From Chara braunii (Eukaryota; Streptophyta; Charophyceae; Charales; Characeae), in assembly GCA_003427395.1 (NCBI GenBank), contig BFEA01000116.1:862385-885932 (forward strand): a DNA stretch of 23,548 nucleotides, in the 5' to 3' direction. Made by a program: the position numbers and the translations under genes. Below the pieces are notes generated by a model, which was not told where the DNA came from, ran no database searches, and worked only from the letters and a program-made list of their open reading frames with translations. Shown here one piece after another: positions 8,055 through 16,194 of the stretch. Position 1 is the first letter of the stretch. Each line of letters starts with the position of its first letter.

Positions 8055-8741
8055 ATGACTCTTGCACCTTGTTCTAAACAGTGCTTGACGCTTCTCTTCG
8101 GCAACGTTAATAAGGGAGACACACCCCTCCCCTGGATAAATTTTGGGGGAGATGTTGCGTCACTGTTATTTAACGGGTGAGGAGGATTCTCGACAGCCGT
8201 CGCAGTATCTGACCATGAGCAGGGACCTCCGTGAGAAAGACACGGTTATCATTGACATTCAAACCGATGCGGTGAACCTCACCATAGACTATCTTCGCCG
8301 GCATGGTGTGATGGTCGTTTTCGAAGGGGCCAGGGCTGATGCATCCTTTGCAGTAAAAGAGGAGTGGATGAGATCCATAGAGCAATGATGGGATTTTGGC
8401 ATTGCTCGAGGGCAGGAAGGGTGGATCAGGCCAGAAGAGGCAAACATGATCTCTTATCTAGCTCCAAATCACACACTCCGTGACTGGATAATCGATTCCT
8501 TAAAAAAGGACCACCACGCTATGGTGGGCGGTAAGGCCTGTAAGGTTCAGTATAGGCCGTGGGTTACGCTGGATGAGATGGTCGCCGGAAAAGATGAGGT
8601 GGTCGCCCAAAAATTTGGATACGAGTTCTGCGGATACCTTTCTTGGCTATGCCGTATCTTAAAGCGGCAATTGAAAAATAATTCGGCCAGATCCTTAAGG
8701 ACCACCCGCTGGAGCAACAAAAGTATTATCCTCGATTGATT
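8055..8741 (+). pseudogene. LINE ORF1, N-terminal segment (interrupted)
   Basis: From an ATG at 8055 (start uncertain), one frame runs to about 8180 and then shifts to that of 8143-8739. Signature stretches are VIIDIQTDAVNLTIDYLRRH, GVMVVFEGARADASF, a TGA at 8386, APNHTLRDWIIDSL, KACKVQYRPWVTLDEM, and after another shift IPFLAMPYLKAAIEK. The pattern resembles the N-terminal RRM-like/DUF4283-type domain of plant LINE ORF1 (nucleic-acid binding), including the typical W.T.DEM. It is interrupted at 8741 by LINE-d, and the 14-bp TSD shows it resumes at 10359. At least two frameshifts and two stops (TGA 8386, a TAA near 8683) mark it as a pseudogene. Confidence 0.7.
8728..8741. repeat. Target-site duplication, left copy (LINE-d)
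   Basis: ATCCTCGATTGATT, repeated exactly at 10345-10358. The two copies bracket LINE-d, with its poly(A) end (plus-strand T run) directly abutting this copy. Confidence 0.9.
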
Positions 8742-8883
8742 TTTTTTTATTTTTTATTTTTATAAAGAAAATAGCCGCTAAAGTGTTAGTGGTGCTGATG
8801 AGGGCAGACACCACTAACACCCCAGGGCCAACTCCATCTATTGGTGGGGAGCGTCACCTGCTGGAAAGCGGGTCCAGCGTCCC
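8742..8883 (-). mobile_element. 3' tail T5 of LINE-d
   Basis: Minus strand: GGGAC, SL1 (GCTGGA/TCCAGC, loop CCCGCTT), SL2 variant (GCTCC...GGAGT), SL3 with a fully paired 12-bp stem GTGTTAGTGGTG/CACCACTAACAC around TCTGCCCTCATCAG, then A-rich sequence to the TSD. This copy proves physically that the SL1-SL2-SL3-poly(A) module is the LINE 3' end, because it lies between the LINE 3'UTR and the target-site duplication. Confidence 0.9.
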
Positions 8884-8915
8884 TTTTACATCTGTGTTCC
8901 TGCCAGCATTGATTG

Positions 8916-8966
8916 CCCTGCAATGCAGGGGATTGACTGAGCAGGGGATTGACTGAGCAGGGGATT
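8916..8966 (-). repeat. SL0 hairpin and 16-bp tandem repeat in the LINE-d 3'UTR
   Basis: 8916-8930 is CCCTGCA-A-TGCAGGG, the counterpart of the LINE-c SL0. It overlaps a 16-bp tandem unit GCAGGGGATTGACTGA at 8925-8940 and 8941-8956 with a third partial copy. LINE-c has a single unit here, so the expansion is specific to LINE-d. Confidence 0.7.
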
Positions 8967-10344
8967 GGGGTATGGGAGGGACCTCTTCACCTCAGGGTCG
9001 GCGCCAGATACTAACATTGCCTGTTGGTTCCTCCCTCCTCCTATCGCACCTTGAAAACCAGGAATACCAAAGACTACAAGCCTCACCCCTAGCCTTTTGC
9101 CAATCTTGCTTGCCTTCAATCCCTTCCATACCATTCTAAGTCAACTATCCAGTTTGAGGGAGGGGGGAAGGGGTCCGGAAAATCTTGGGCGGGTTTCATG
9201 GGAATTGTTGTGTCTATGTTTGTCCAGTCGTTGAACTGAATCCGGTAGTCCCTTTATAAACCCTCCCCTGATTTCTGTCCACCTTTCCATTCCACTCTTC
9301 CTATCGTTCCCCCATTGTCCCCTCCCAGCCAGCTCGAGCAAAAATTTTATATTTTTATTTGAATGTCCTGTCTTGAGAGTAATGTTTGTAATTGGGTTTT
9401 GACTGCCCCCCATTTTGCTGTAATTTCTGTTTGTATTTGTTGTCGAATACTGTCCGTGAATTCTGTCTCGTCTAGTCTTGCTCGTTCCATTTCGTAGGTG
9501 CAACGCCGTCTCCAAAGAGCCCAAAGCACTGCCCTGCGTCCTAATTTGAACATATTGGTAGTGAATTCATCTGGCTCATCGTTACTCCATGTTTCGCAGA
9601 GCAGGGCTTTCCAATCCCATGGCCATGGGGATTGTGTTCCTAATTGGTCCCAGATTCTGTCCCACCATCTCCAGAGCCAAATTGCACCTGGGCACTGCAA
9701 AAATATGTGCTCGATAGTCTCGGGCCTTTTCCGGGATGGGAAGGCGTCCTTGCACAGTCTGCACCAGGGCAGGGCTCTCCCCATCTGCTCGAGGCGGGTT
9801 CTGTTTATGAGCCAATCGTTGGTCGGAAGGCAACGGTGCTCTATTTGCCATTACAGCGAAGCCACCTTTGCAGGTTTAACTTTTACCAAATTGAACCATT
9901 TTATTCTTTTCAGGTTATTTTTGCTTATGTTCAAGTGCCTCATCCAGCGCTCCTCCACTTGGTCCCGCAGATTGAGTTTTGGTCTGAGGAGCCCATAGGT
10001 CGCCTTGACCATTAGGCTGTACAAGGATTTCGTGAATTTCCTGCCCTGCCTTAAAAAACTGTTGACCATGTCCATTCAGCCGGGTCCAGGGCCAATTGGT
10101 GAATTGGAACATGTGGGAAGAATGTTGTAAGTTGGTGCTTCTCTTGCAGCACCCTAATTCTGAACAGACCTTCTTTGTGATTTCTTACAGTTTCCTCCTT
10201 GTCTAATTTCTGCATCTCATTGTTCCAGTTCACCTGGTAGAGGTTCATTGTCACCGTACCATCCGTGTCCTGTTGCACAACCTTGCCCACCACTCCTGGT
10301 CGATCCCTGATTGCCACCCAGTCTTCTTTTTGCAGGGTAGGGCG

Positions 10345-10358
10345 ATCCTCGATTGATT
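10345..10358. repeat. Target-site duplication, right copy (LINE-d)
   Basis: Exact second copy of ATCCTCGATTGATT. The sequence following it continues the interrupted ORF1 frame (INHRYDL). Confidence 0.9.
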
Positions 10359-10377
10359 AATCACCGCTATGACCTTG
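10359..10377 (+). pseudogene. LINE ORF1, short middle segment
   Basis: Nineteen bases between two insertions. Joined to 8741 upstream and 11255 downstream, they read ...PRLINHRYDLDPRARGK... in one frame. This bridging is what identifies the stretches on both sides as one original gene. 10371-10377 (GACCTTG) is the left copy of the second target-site duplication. Confidence 0.75.
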
Positions 10378-11247
10378 TTTTTTTTTTTTTTTAATTCTTA
10401 AAAAGTCCATGGTGTTGTAGAGGCCAGTCACTGAGTACACAGTGATCACCTGGAGCAGTAGGCCGTGGGTGTCCTGGAATATGAGACCACCTCCCATCCC
10501 ATCCTCACGTCAATACTCCTAGTACACCCCCTACCCAGTATCCTACCTCAGTGTGACCAGCACTCAGGACCATTTCCCTACCAGTGGGCAGGTAACTTGG
10601 ACCGAACAGCCGTGATAGGCACCAGGGCTGATAGGTTGCCCAGCCCTGACGGAAGCGGAGCCTTGTCGAACGGGAACTTCGGACGCCAAGCCCAGACAAT
10701 CTACTACAGGCCCCAAGAGACTCTGGGCCGTAGGTTTCAGACAGGGTAGCACCCAATGAAGCAGTCTTACCGTCCTTCCCCTAGCTTACCCAAGGCCAGG
10801 CGGAACTCGGACTGGCCTGAGCGACTTATACTCCTACCCTTACCCCAGGGTCTAAGCCTTATATATAGTCGCTAGACAGTTCTATTCGAATATCAGTAGG
10901 AACTCCGGTGGCCCATACCTGTCCCTACTGCAGATACTAGACCCCACCCAGTGACTAGACCCCCCCAGTCAGATAGTTGTGTAGTTCGCAATCTATGTGT
11001 GTACCCGAAGGCTATGTATGCTCCGTGTGTATCTGTGTATCAAGATGTACAGACAGCACCGTGTGTGGAAACTTGTGTATGTAGACCTTCACCCACACTG
11101 GACCCGTTTTCCAGCAGGTGACGCTCCCCACCAATAGATGGAGCCGCCCTCCAGGTGCTAGTGTTGTCTGCTCTTATCAGCACCACTAACACTGGTGGGG
11201 GCGTTTTTTTTTATTTTTATTTTTATTTTTGTTTTTTTATATAAAAA
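10378..11247. mobile_element. 870-bp non-coding retroposon insertion with 7-bp TSD
   Basis: Flanked by GACCTTG at 10371-10377 and 11248-11254; removing the insert restores the ORF1 frame. The left end is a run of 15 T, as for a minus-strand poly(A), while the right end holds tail module T6 in plus orientation ending in T-rich sequence and ATATAAAAA. Orientation is therefore ambiguous and the insert may be compound. The interior (10393-11090) has no coding signal and no recognised family; it includes TATATATA near 10859 and many TGTGT words near 11000-11080. It may be a non-autonomous element made of a LINE-type tail on unrelated 5' sequence. Confidence 0.65.
11094..11247 (+). mobile_element. 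3' tail T6
   Basis: SL1 with its first bases degraded (ACTGGA/TCCAGC around CCCGTTT), AGGTGACGCTCCCCACCAAT with GATGGAGC forming SL2, and SL3 GTGCTAGTGTTG/CACCACTAACAC with loop TCTGCTCTTATCAG (10 of 12 pairs). It is followed by unusual T-rich sequence instead of poly(A), then ATATAAAAA at the TSD. Confidence 0.75.
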
Positions 11248-11254
11248 GACCTTG

Positions 11255-12323
11255 ACCCACGCGCTAGAGGAAAAGTCGAGAAGTTCCTTAAGTTTAGGAC
11301 CCCTCAAGGGTGGTACAAGTTGGAAGTTGTTACACAAGACATGCCCTGGTGTTCCTGGTGCCGCTGGTATGGTCATAAGGAGGGGGATACTGTCTGTCCG
11401 AAACGGTTGCAGAGAGGAGAACCCTCCTATGCAGCGGTGGTGGCAGGAGAGAGCACAGCGGCCGCTACGACTGCTGCTGCGGGAACGTTTTCCGCTGCTG
11501 CGTCGTCAGTGGCAGCGAACACACTCGCTGCGACAACGGCAGCGGTCGCTGCAGGCACGCTTCCTGCGATGGCTGCTGCAACAGCAGGTGGTACAAGTGC
11601 AGTAACTTCGACAACCGCTATGGCTGCGGCGGCCACAACGCAGCAATGACCTCTGCAGCAGTTGCGGGTGCCTCACCTCCAACAAATGCTCAGGTCATTG
11701 CTGCCGGAGTGCCTGCTGTGGCAACAGGAAAGGGACCTCTTTCTGCTGATGGAATTGAGGCTGCAATGACCTCTGCAGCAGTTGCGGGTGTCTTGCCTCC
11801 AACAAATGCTCAGGTCACTGCTGCCAGAGTACCTGCTGTGGCAACAGGAAAGGGACCCCTTTCCGCTGAGGAACTGAGTCTGCAGCGGCAATGGTGGCAG
11901 GACAGGAACATGGGACAGGTGCGCGGATGCCTGCGATTTGGCGGTAGCAACTGATTTGACTGCATCCTCGACTGCAGTATTCGGGGGCACAATAGCCGCC
12001 ACTGTTGCTATTCCTGGAACGTCTCCTCCCCTGCAGGACACCGTTTTGATGCTCTTGCTGTTGCCACTGACTGCATCCATTGCCATCATCAATTGGCAAG
12101 AGCAAGGACAAAGCAAACCCTAGTCACAACAACAAAAAGGAATATACATCGAGGCTTACTCACAACAGCAAGAGCAATCACAAGCCAATGATGACAATGC
12201 CTACGGCCAAGTCAAGGTTGATGTGCATGGCAATCCCTTCAAAAGGAGCAGTCAATCTCCTTTCCACAGGCCCAGCGTTTTCCACAAAAGTCGTCAACAG
12301 GTCCAAATTCCGACCACAATCAA
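11255..12323 (+). pseudogene. LINE ORF1, C-terminal segment with zinc knuckle and Ala-rich repeats
   Basis: It continues ORF1 after the 870-bp insertion: DPRARGKVEKFLKFRTPQGW, YKLEVVTQDMPW, then CSWCRWYGHKEGDTVC, a C-x2-C-x4-H-x6-C knuckle near 11325-11390, a slightly elongated form of the CCHC RNA-binding finger seen after the RRM-like domain in many LINE ORF1 proteins. A long Ala/Thr/Ser-rich linker follows (11430-11645), then after a frameshift two 40-residue repeats (11646-11885), and further frames ending in KDKANPSHNNKKE and QQQEQSQANDDNAYG, which match the minus-strand ORF1 copy at 7278-7773. Several frameshifts occur. It is cut by tail T7 at 12324. Confidence 0.7.
11646..11885 (+). 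repeat. 120-bp tandem repeat, two copies, in ORF1
   Basis: Units 11646-11765 and 11766-11885 share ATGACCTCTGCAGCAGTTGC and CTGTGGCAACAGGAAAGGG with few differences. Each encodes 40 residues containing TSAAVAG, PPTNAQV, VPAVATGKGPLSA. The unit is a multiple of three and the frame is kept, so the repeat probably expanded while ORF1 was still coding. An Ala-rich frame on the opposite strand is a compositional shadow. Confidence 0.9.
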
Positions 12324-12459
12324 TTTTTTTTTTTTTTTCAAACAAACAACCCGAGAGGATGCTAGGGGTGCTGGTAAGAGCAGCCACCACTAGCATTCCC
12401 CAGGAGGCTCCATCCATTGGTGGGGAGCAACACCTGCTGGAAAGCGGGTCCAGCATCCC
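12324..12459 (-). mobile_element. 3' tail T7
   Basis: Minus strand: GGGAT, SL1 (GCTGGA/TCCAGC, loop CCCGCTT), SL2 (GCTCC...GGAGC with one change in the loop), SL3 ATGCTAGTGGTG/CACCCCTAGCAT (11 of 12 pairs) around GCTGCTCTTACCAG, then 15 A (plus-strand T run 12324-12338). Inserted in the C-terminal region of ORF1. No clear TSD. Confidence 0.85.
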
Positions 12460-12476
12460 TGAACATTCAGTTTGCT

Positions 12477-12506
12477 TCTTCTTCTTCTTCTTCTTCTTCT
12501 TCTTCT

Positions 12507-12512
<6 letters not shown>
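12477..12512. repeat. (CTT)n microsatellite
   Basis: About twelve CTT units running directly into the 23-T run of tail T8. Confidence 0.95.
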
Positions 12513-12537
<25 letters not shown>

Positions 12538-12713
12538 CTTCGTGTACGGGAAACCTACTTAATGACTCGGAGGTGATAAGAGCATCCCCGGTAAGTAGGT
12601 CCCTGCATCAAAGGCTCCATCTATTGGTGGGGAGCTGCACCTGCGAGAAATCGGGTTCAGCGTCCCTGTACAATTATGTGAATGTATCTGCTGGAAATCG
12701 GGTCCAGAGTCCC
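12513..12713 (-). mobile_element. 3' tail T8 with doubled SL1
   Basis: Minus strand: SL1 (CTGGA/TCCAG at 12690-12713), about 20 bp of spacer, a second degenerate SL1 (GCTGAA/TCTCGC), SL2 (GCTCC...GGAGC), SL3 with the distinct arms ACCTACTTA/TAAGTAGGT plus CGGGGATG/CACCTCCG around CTCTTAT, then a 23-A tail. The doubled SL1 preceded by ACACATC recurs in T14, so these two define a subfamily with two SL1 copies. Confidence 0.8.
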
Positions 12714-13767
12714 TATGCAGAGATGTGTTGATGACTCCACCTACCTATTGTATGCACGTTTTGGACAATATATGTCAGACGATGGGAGAGCCCTATCCAT
12801 CTGATCAACGGTATCTTCAAAACAAACAGGGGCATCGAGACCAATCTAATCAGTCAGACGAAACCCTAACGTTGATGTCATGTGTATGACGTATTGCGGT
12901 GGAACTCAAAGCCTTCCTATACGATGATGAGTTGAGATGTCAAAGCGAACCTATCTATTGGACGAGGGGGCGAATCCCACACGTCAGTGTGATGTGTGTA
13001 AGCTGGGAATCATAACCAGGCATTGATTACTCCCCTACAAAAGGGAAGGATTGACCTCCTGTTCCTGAAGTATTATTCTTAATCGAGAATTGTTAATTTC
13101 TGACTTCCTGCATGCCTGCATGCCGGCAAAAACATCGCTGTCCAAACCCAGCAAGCAGTCTTCAAACCCGCCAATAGCAGATCGAGCTGGCGAAGCCCTG
13201 ACCTATCTCCCATCCGAGCTCAACAAGGGGGAGAGCATCAAACCAACTCCCACCCTATGCCACCCAAAGAAAAGGAGATGGACACAGAGTACACCATCAA
13301 TTTGTAATTGTTGAGCGGAGGTATTGATTACTTCCCTACGCCAGGGGAGAAATGACTCCTGCGCATGAAGTATGAATGCTGCGAAAAATAACGAGAAGCA
13401 TCTTCATCATTGATCACCTCATCAAAGGAGCCAAATCAGGACTCATGCCCTAAACCGCCAATCAACACCCCTGCTTATATATTACAAAAATCCGCCTCCC
13501 CAGAAGAAGGCCTCATCTGTGACCGTGGAATTTTGGCAGGCAGCACTACGCAGCAGTCTGAGCCGCTTGCCTACCTGACAGCCTTTCTCTAGCTTACTCA
13601 CAATTCCAATCAGAAGAGGCAACTCACAGTCAATGAGCAGAATCATAGCGATCCCAATCCCGTTTGCAAGCGGTGACTACCATGAAGGCTGTGTTGCGCC
13701 CTTGGACAGCTCATAAAGGGGTTAGTCTCTTGGGCATGCAATTGTCATAAGTAACTCAATTTTCTCA
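12714..13767. other. Unassigned region
   Basis: Open frames at 13090-13314 and 13410-13592 are short, lack recognisable motifs, and do not extend across stops in any consistent way. One 62-bp direct repeat is present and listed separately. LINE remnants may continue here because RT-like coding appears from 13768, but nothing else could be matched. Confidence 0.4.
13018..13380. repeat. 62-bp direct repeat, copies 301 bp apart
   Basis: Copies 13018-13080 and 13319-13380 share ATTGATTACT-CCCTAC, AGGG, TGAC-CTCCTG and TGAAGTAT at roughly three-quarters identity. Neighbouring sequence is not duplicated. Function unknown. Confidence 0.65.
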
Positions 13768-13956
13768 ATGATCTGCCATCAAAGGGCGATTTTTCCTCTT
13801 GACCGTGTTGCATTGCAGACTTTGCATCCCCTGGCCGCTCAGTACTTGTGGAAAGAGGAACAATCGAGCCAGACCTTCGTGCCCAAGATGGCATTTGAGG
13901 TGGTAACGCAACCTACAAGGGCGGGAGCTCTTCAAAACCTGAAATTTTTCGTCTAA
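13768..13956 (+). pseudogene. LINE-g: RT thumb fragment
   Basis: A frame to a TAA at 13954-13956 containing RVALQTLHPLAAQYLWKEEQ, FVPKMAFEVV and PTRAGALQNLKFFV. The spacing LxxLxxxYLW ... V.W/F.xVxxP.xxGGLxxxNL is typical of the region just after the palm in LINE RTs (compare TYLWKN...GELGILDP in LINE-b). It is only about 60 residues, starts and ends abruptly, and differs from the other LINE copies here, suggesting a separate family. Identification rests on this short pattern. Confidence 0.5.
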
Positions 13957-15060
13957 CTAACATAAATGGTTTTTTATATACCTAAACTCCTGTGAAGATT
14001 TCTGGATGATTTAATTCTTAAATTCCTTCCCTATCTGTCAGCCTTTTTAACGAGGGTTTTCTCCCACAGACTCCGAGTGATTTCTTCATATTATCTTGTA
14101 TAGCTGGAATTTTTAGATACGAATCCTTATCCGCTAAAAGGTTCGGAGTATAAAAAATTTGGTAATTCTCTGGTGTTCATTCTCTGCATAAAAAATAAAA
14201 TTCAGATTCCCTCCTGTGTTCAAGTTTTGAGTACCTTTTGGTAGGATGGTATTATAGAAAGGGGGAGAGCTCCACTCTGCAGGGGCGACGCAAGGTGGGA
14301 GGTGAAGCCCTGGAGGGGGTGCGAGCAGACTTAACGGGTTGCCCTATTCTGGGGTTGGGGTGGGGGTACACACCCCAGCGGGGGCAGATTAGGGTAAAAG
14401 GTGTGCAGAGGCATACTTTGGGAGGGAACTGTATGCCTTTGTGGGATAAGAAGGGGGAATGTGGGACTGTGCCAAATTGGGGCTGAGATGGGATGCCTGC
14501 AATCTGGGTAATCCGTTCCAGTGGAGGCAGCGTTGGGATAGGGTGGGAAGGAGGGGTGGGGGAAAATTAATCTACAGAACAGGTGCTTTAGAATTCCATA
14601 GTTTTCAATCATGTTATATTGAGCTTTCTGTTGTTCTGAAATTTTTGGCAGAATCTGGCCTTCTTCCTCATTCAGGATATAGGATTTCAGAGATGGTTGA
14701 ACCTGGACTGATATCTGCAGAGTTGCTTTGTTCTGTGCCCCTGGCTTGCCAACGCCAGAACGACACTGGCCGGAGCTGGGGCGTTGCTCTGTAACCTGCA
14801 AATGGCAGGAGTGTGAGGCCTTGTAGAGAGATCTGGGGTTTGCATAGGGAGGAAGGCAATCCAGTGGCGAACCGGGGGGGGCTGCCTTGACAACCTATGG
14901 GGCCGGGGATAGTCTAGGTGGCGAGAAGAGGTCAGCTATGGTTGACGTTGGTTAGGTTGCTATTGTCTCTGAGTTGCAATGTCCTGGTACAGGGAGGGCT
15001 AGGAGTTGTTCTAGGATTAGGAGTCCAGAATTGCTGATATAGCATAGTCTTCCATATTTT
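13957..15060. other. Unassigned region
   Basis: AT-rich to about 14240, then G-rich. A minus-strand open frame of 156 codons (14801-14331) and several plus-strand frames overlap, but none has a recognisable domain; the minus frame is rich in Pro, Gln and Ser as expected from the G-rich plus strand. No RNA gene or transposon end recognised. Confidence 0.4.
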
Positions 15061-15065
15061 TCATA

Positions 15066-15147
15066 TATAATCATCATCATCATTAGTATGATTATCTCAC
15101 ATTTCACATAAAATCAGCAGGAGTTCATCATCATCATCATCATATGA
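15066..15147. repeat. (CAT)n tracts upstream of tail T9
   Basis: ATCATCATCATCAT at about 15070-15083 and TCATCATCATCATCATCAT at 15125-15143, the latter directly followed by ATGAGGGACGCTG. The same CAT tract precedes tails T10 and T13, so it appears to belong to the element. Confidence 0.8.
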
Positions 15148-15291
15148 GGGACGCTGAGCCCGGTTCTCAGCAAGTTCGGTTCAGTCACTCCGGGTAGACT
15201 GTGAGGACCCCGGCCTCAATCTTCTTCTTGGTAATATCAGCCCTGGGCACTGGGCCTGTTCACTTAAAAAAAAAAAAAAAAAAAAAAAAAA
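15148..15291 (+). mobile_element. 3' tail T9 (second tail type, B)
   Basis: GGGAC, SL1 with arms GCTGAG/CTCAGC (two compensated pairs relative to T1), then sequence unlike SL2-SL3: CTCCGGGTAGACTGTGAGGA, CCCCGGCCTCAATCTTCTT, AATATCAGCC, CTGGGCACTGGGCC and a 26-A run (15266-15291). Copies T10 and T13 share this body. It keeps SL1 but replaces SL2-SL3, defining a second tail type. LINE-f coding begins immediately after the poly(A). Confidence 0.85.
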
Positions 15292-15728
15292 GGATTGTCG
15301 ATCCTCAACCCGTGTTACCAAATAGGGGCCTTGCTCTCAAGATGGGTTCCATGGGCGATTTTGAATGGTCCGATGGTCGCCTGGAGACAGTTTGCTGAAC
15401 ACGCCCTTCTAACAGGTTGGAAATGGCACACACCACGATGCCTTTGGATTGCAATGTTGAGCCCGGACTACCTGATGAAACGATTACCAGATACCATTTG
15501 GGCAGGGATTATTAAGGTGTGGCATCCTTGCTGTCCATGCCTTTGTCCTCCTCTCATTGTCGACTGTATACTCACCCAACCGCTGTTTAGCAACCCTCTT
15601 ATTCTGTCCTCTCAAGGCGACCCGTTTCCGTGTTTTGGTTTGGGTGCTTTTGGGAATGCATGGATGTCCAGAGGAATAGGAACAGTGGCTGACATTTGGG
15701 ATTATGGTCATCATCCTCATCATCATAT
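15292..15728 (+). pseudogene. LINE-f: ORF2 thumb/connection fragment, first part
   Basis: RIVDPQPVLPNRGLALKM near 15292-15350 parallels LINE-b GELGILDPERESEA. In another frame (15295-15725): WRQFAEHAL, CLWIAMLSPDYLMKRLPDTI, WAGIIKVWHP, TQPLFSNPLILSSQGDPFPC and MSRGIGTVADIWDYG. These align in order with LINE-b (FWPSLVETWRRL, WRQPLFGNPFILDE, KKGIYTVDDLWDL). This is the region after the RT thumb of LINE ORF2. A frameshift lies near 15330. The copy is interrupted at about 15728 by tail T10 and continues after it. Confidence 0.7.
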
Positions 15729-15848
15729 GTTGGTTACTCCGGGTAGACTGTGAGGACCCCGGCCTCAATGTTCTCAAATATCAATACAAGCCTTGGGCAC
15801 TGGGCCCTTAAAAAAAAAAAGAAAAAAAAAAAAAAAGAAAAAAAAAAG
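15729..15848 (+). mobile_element. 3' tail T10 (type B), 5'-truncated, inserted in LINE-f
   Basis: Lacks SL1; starts near the TTACTCCGGGTAGACTGTGA shared with T9 and ends TTGGGCACTGGGCCC plus about 39 mostly-A bases (15810-15848). Preceded by CATCATCAT at 15709-15726. It separates LINE-f DIWDYG from WKPLQVLAPLL, which look contiguous in a LINE. No TSD recognised. Confidence 0.75.
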
Positions 15849-16092
15849 ACTGGAAACCCCTTCAAGTGCTGGCACCGTTACTGACAGGACTATGGCGACA
15901 GGCCCAGCACCTGCAAGCCTTGCAGCAAGCGCTCCCTCCGGCGTGGATGCAAGTCCTTCGGACTGGTCCCACTATTGTTCCTGGTGGATGGTAACAGAGT
16001 GGGCGGCGTTCTGTGTCTGGAAAGTGGAAACAACAACTGGAAATGGTGATATGTACACGTCTTGTTGGAATGTCTTCCCCTCCACCTATTCC
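15849..16092 (+). pseudogene. LINE-f: second part
   Basis: In one frame after the T10 poly(A): WKPLQVLAPLLTGLWRQAQH, LQALQQALPPAWMQVLRTGP, TIVPGGW, a stop, and SGRRSVSGKWKQQLEMV. The block ALPPAWMQVLRTGPTIVPGG matches LINE-c IPLAWYQILKRGPSLKEGD and LINE-b LHLAWWQTLSTGPTIQLHD. Homology fades near the inverted repeat at 16061. Confidence 0.65.
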
Positions 16093-16150
16093 CTTGGACC
16101 TCCTGTTGTTTCTGCTGTGGAATAGGTGGAGGGGAAGACATTCCAACAAG
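16061..16150. repeat. Perfect 32-bp inverted repeat
   Basis: Left arm 16061-16092 (starting CTTGTTGGAATGTCTTCCCC) and right arm 16119-16150 are exact complements, separated by 26 bp. Complementarity stops abruptly at both ends. Perfect identity in a window where other repeats have diverged suggests either a recent event or a fold-back library/assembly artefact. Confidence 0.9.
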
Positions 16151-16194
16151 GAAGATGCTTCATCAAGTCCCGGTCAAAGGGCTGGATACCGTGG

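Larger units (their letters stand above)
8742..10344 (-). mobile_element. LINE-d: 5'-truncated LINE insertion with exact 14-bp TSD
   Basis: 1,603 bp on the minus strand, inserted in LINE ORF1. From its 5' end: QKEDWVAIRDRPGVVGK (from 10340), FRIRVLQEKHQLTTFFP and LALDPAEWTW, LRDQVEERWMRHLNIS, CLPTNDWLINRTRLEQMG, the finger CRLC...ETIEHIFLQC with WLWRWWDRIW, LGRRAVLWALWRRRCTYEME, IRQQIQTEITAKW, RDYRIQFNDWTNIDTTIPM, then a 3'UTR and tail T5. The finger is intact (C-x2-C...H-x4-C), so it is the best preserved copy of that region. Several frameshifts separate the blocks. The RT itself is absent: the copy begins after it, as expected for target-primed reverse transcription that stopped early. Confidence 0.9.

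Noticed and set aside
8783-8822. CTGATGAG in the antisense of SL3 as a hammerhead ribozyme core
   Set aside because: It appears in one copy only (others have CTGATAAG), lies on the antisense strand, and no properly placed GAAA and cleavage triplet with three stems could be drawn.
11427-11636. Minus-strand Ala/Val-rich frame
   Set aside because: Shadow of the Ala-rich ORF1 linker on the plus strand, where the frame continues from the zinc knuckle.
12080-12562. 160-codon frame with poly-Phe and poly-Ser
   Set aside because: It spans ORF1 remnants, tail T7 and a CTT/T microsatellite; only the ORF1 part is meaningful.
12970-13000. TCCCACACGTC as a plant snRNA upstream element
   Set aside because: No TATA box at the required spacing and no snRNA-like sequence downstream.
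14331-14801. 156-codon minus-strand frame as a gene
   Set aside because: No motif, Pro/Gln/Ser-rich composition dictated by the G-rich strand, and competing plus-strand frames of similar quality.
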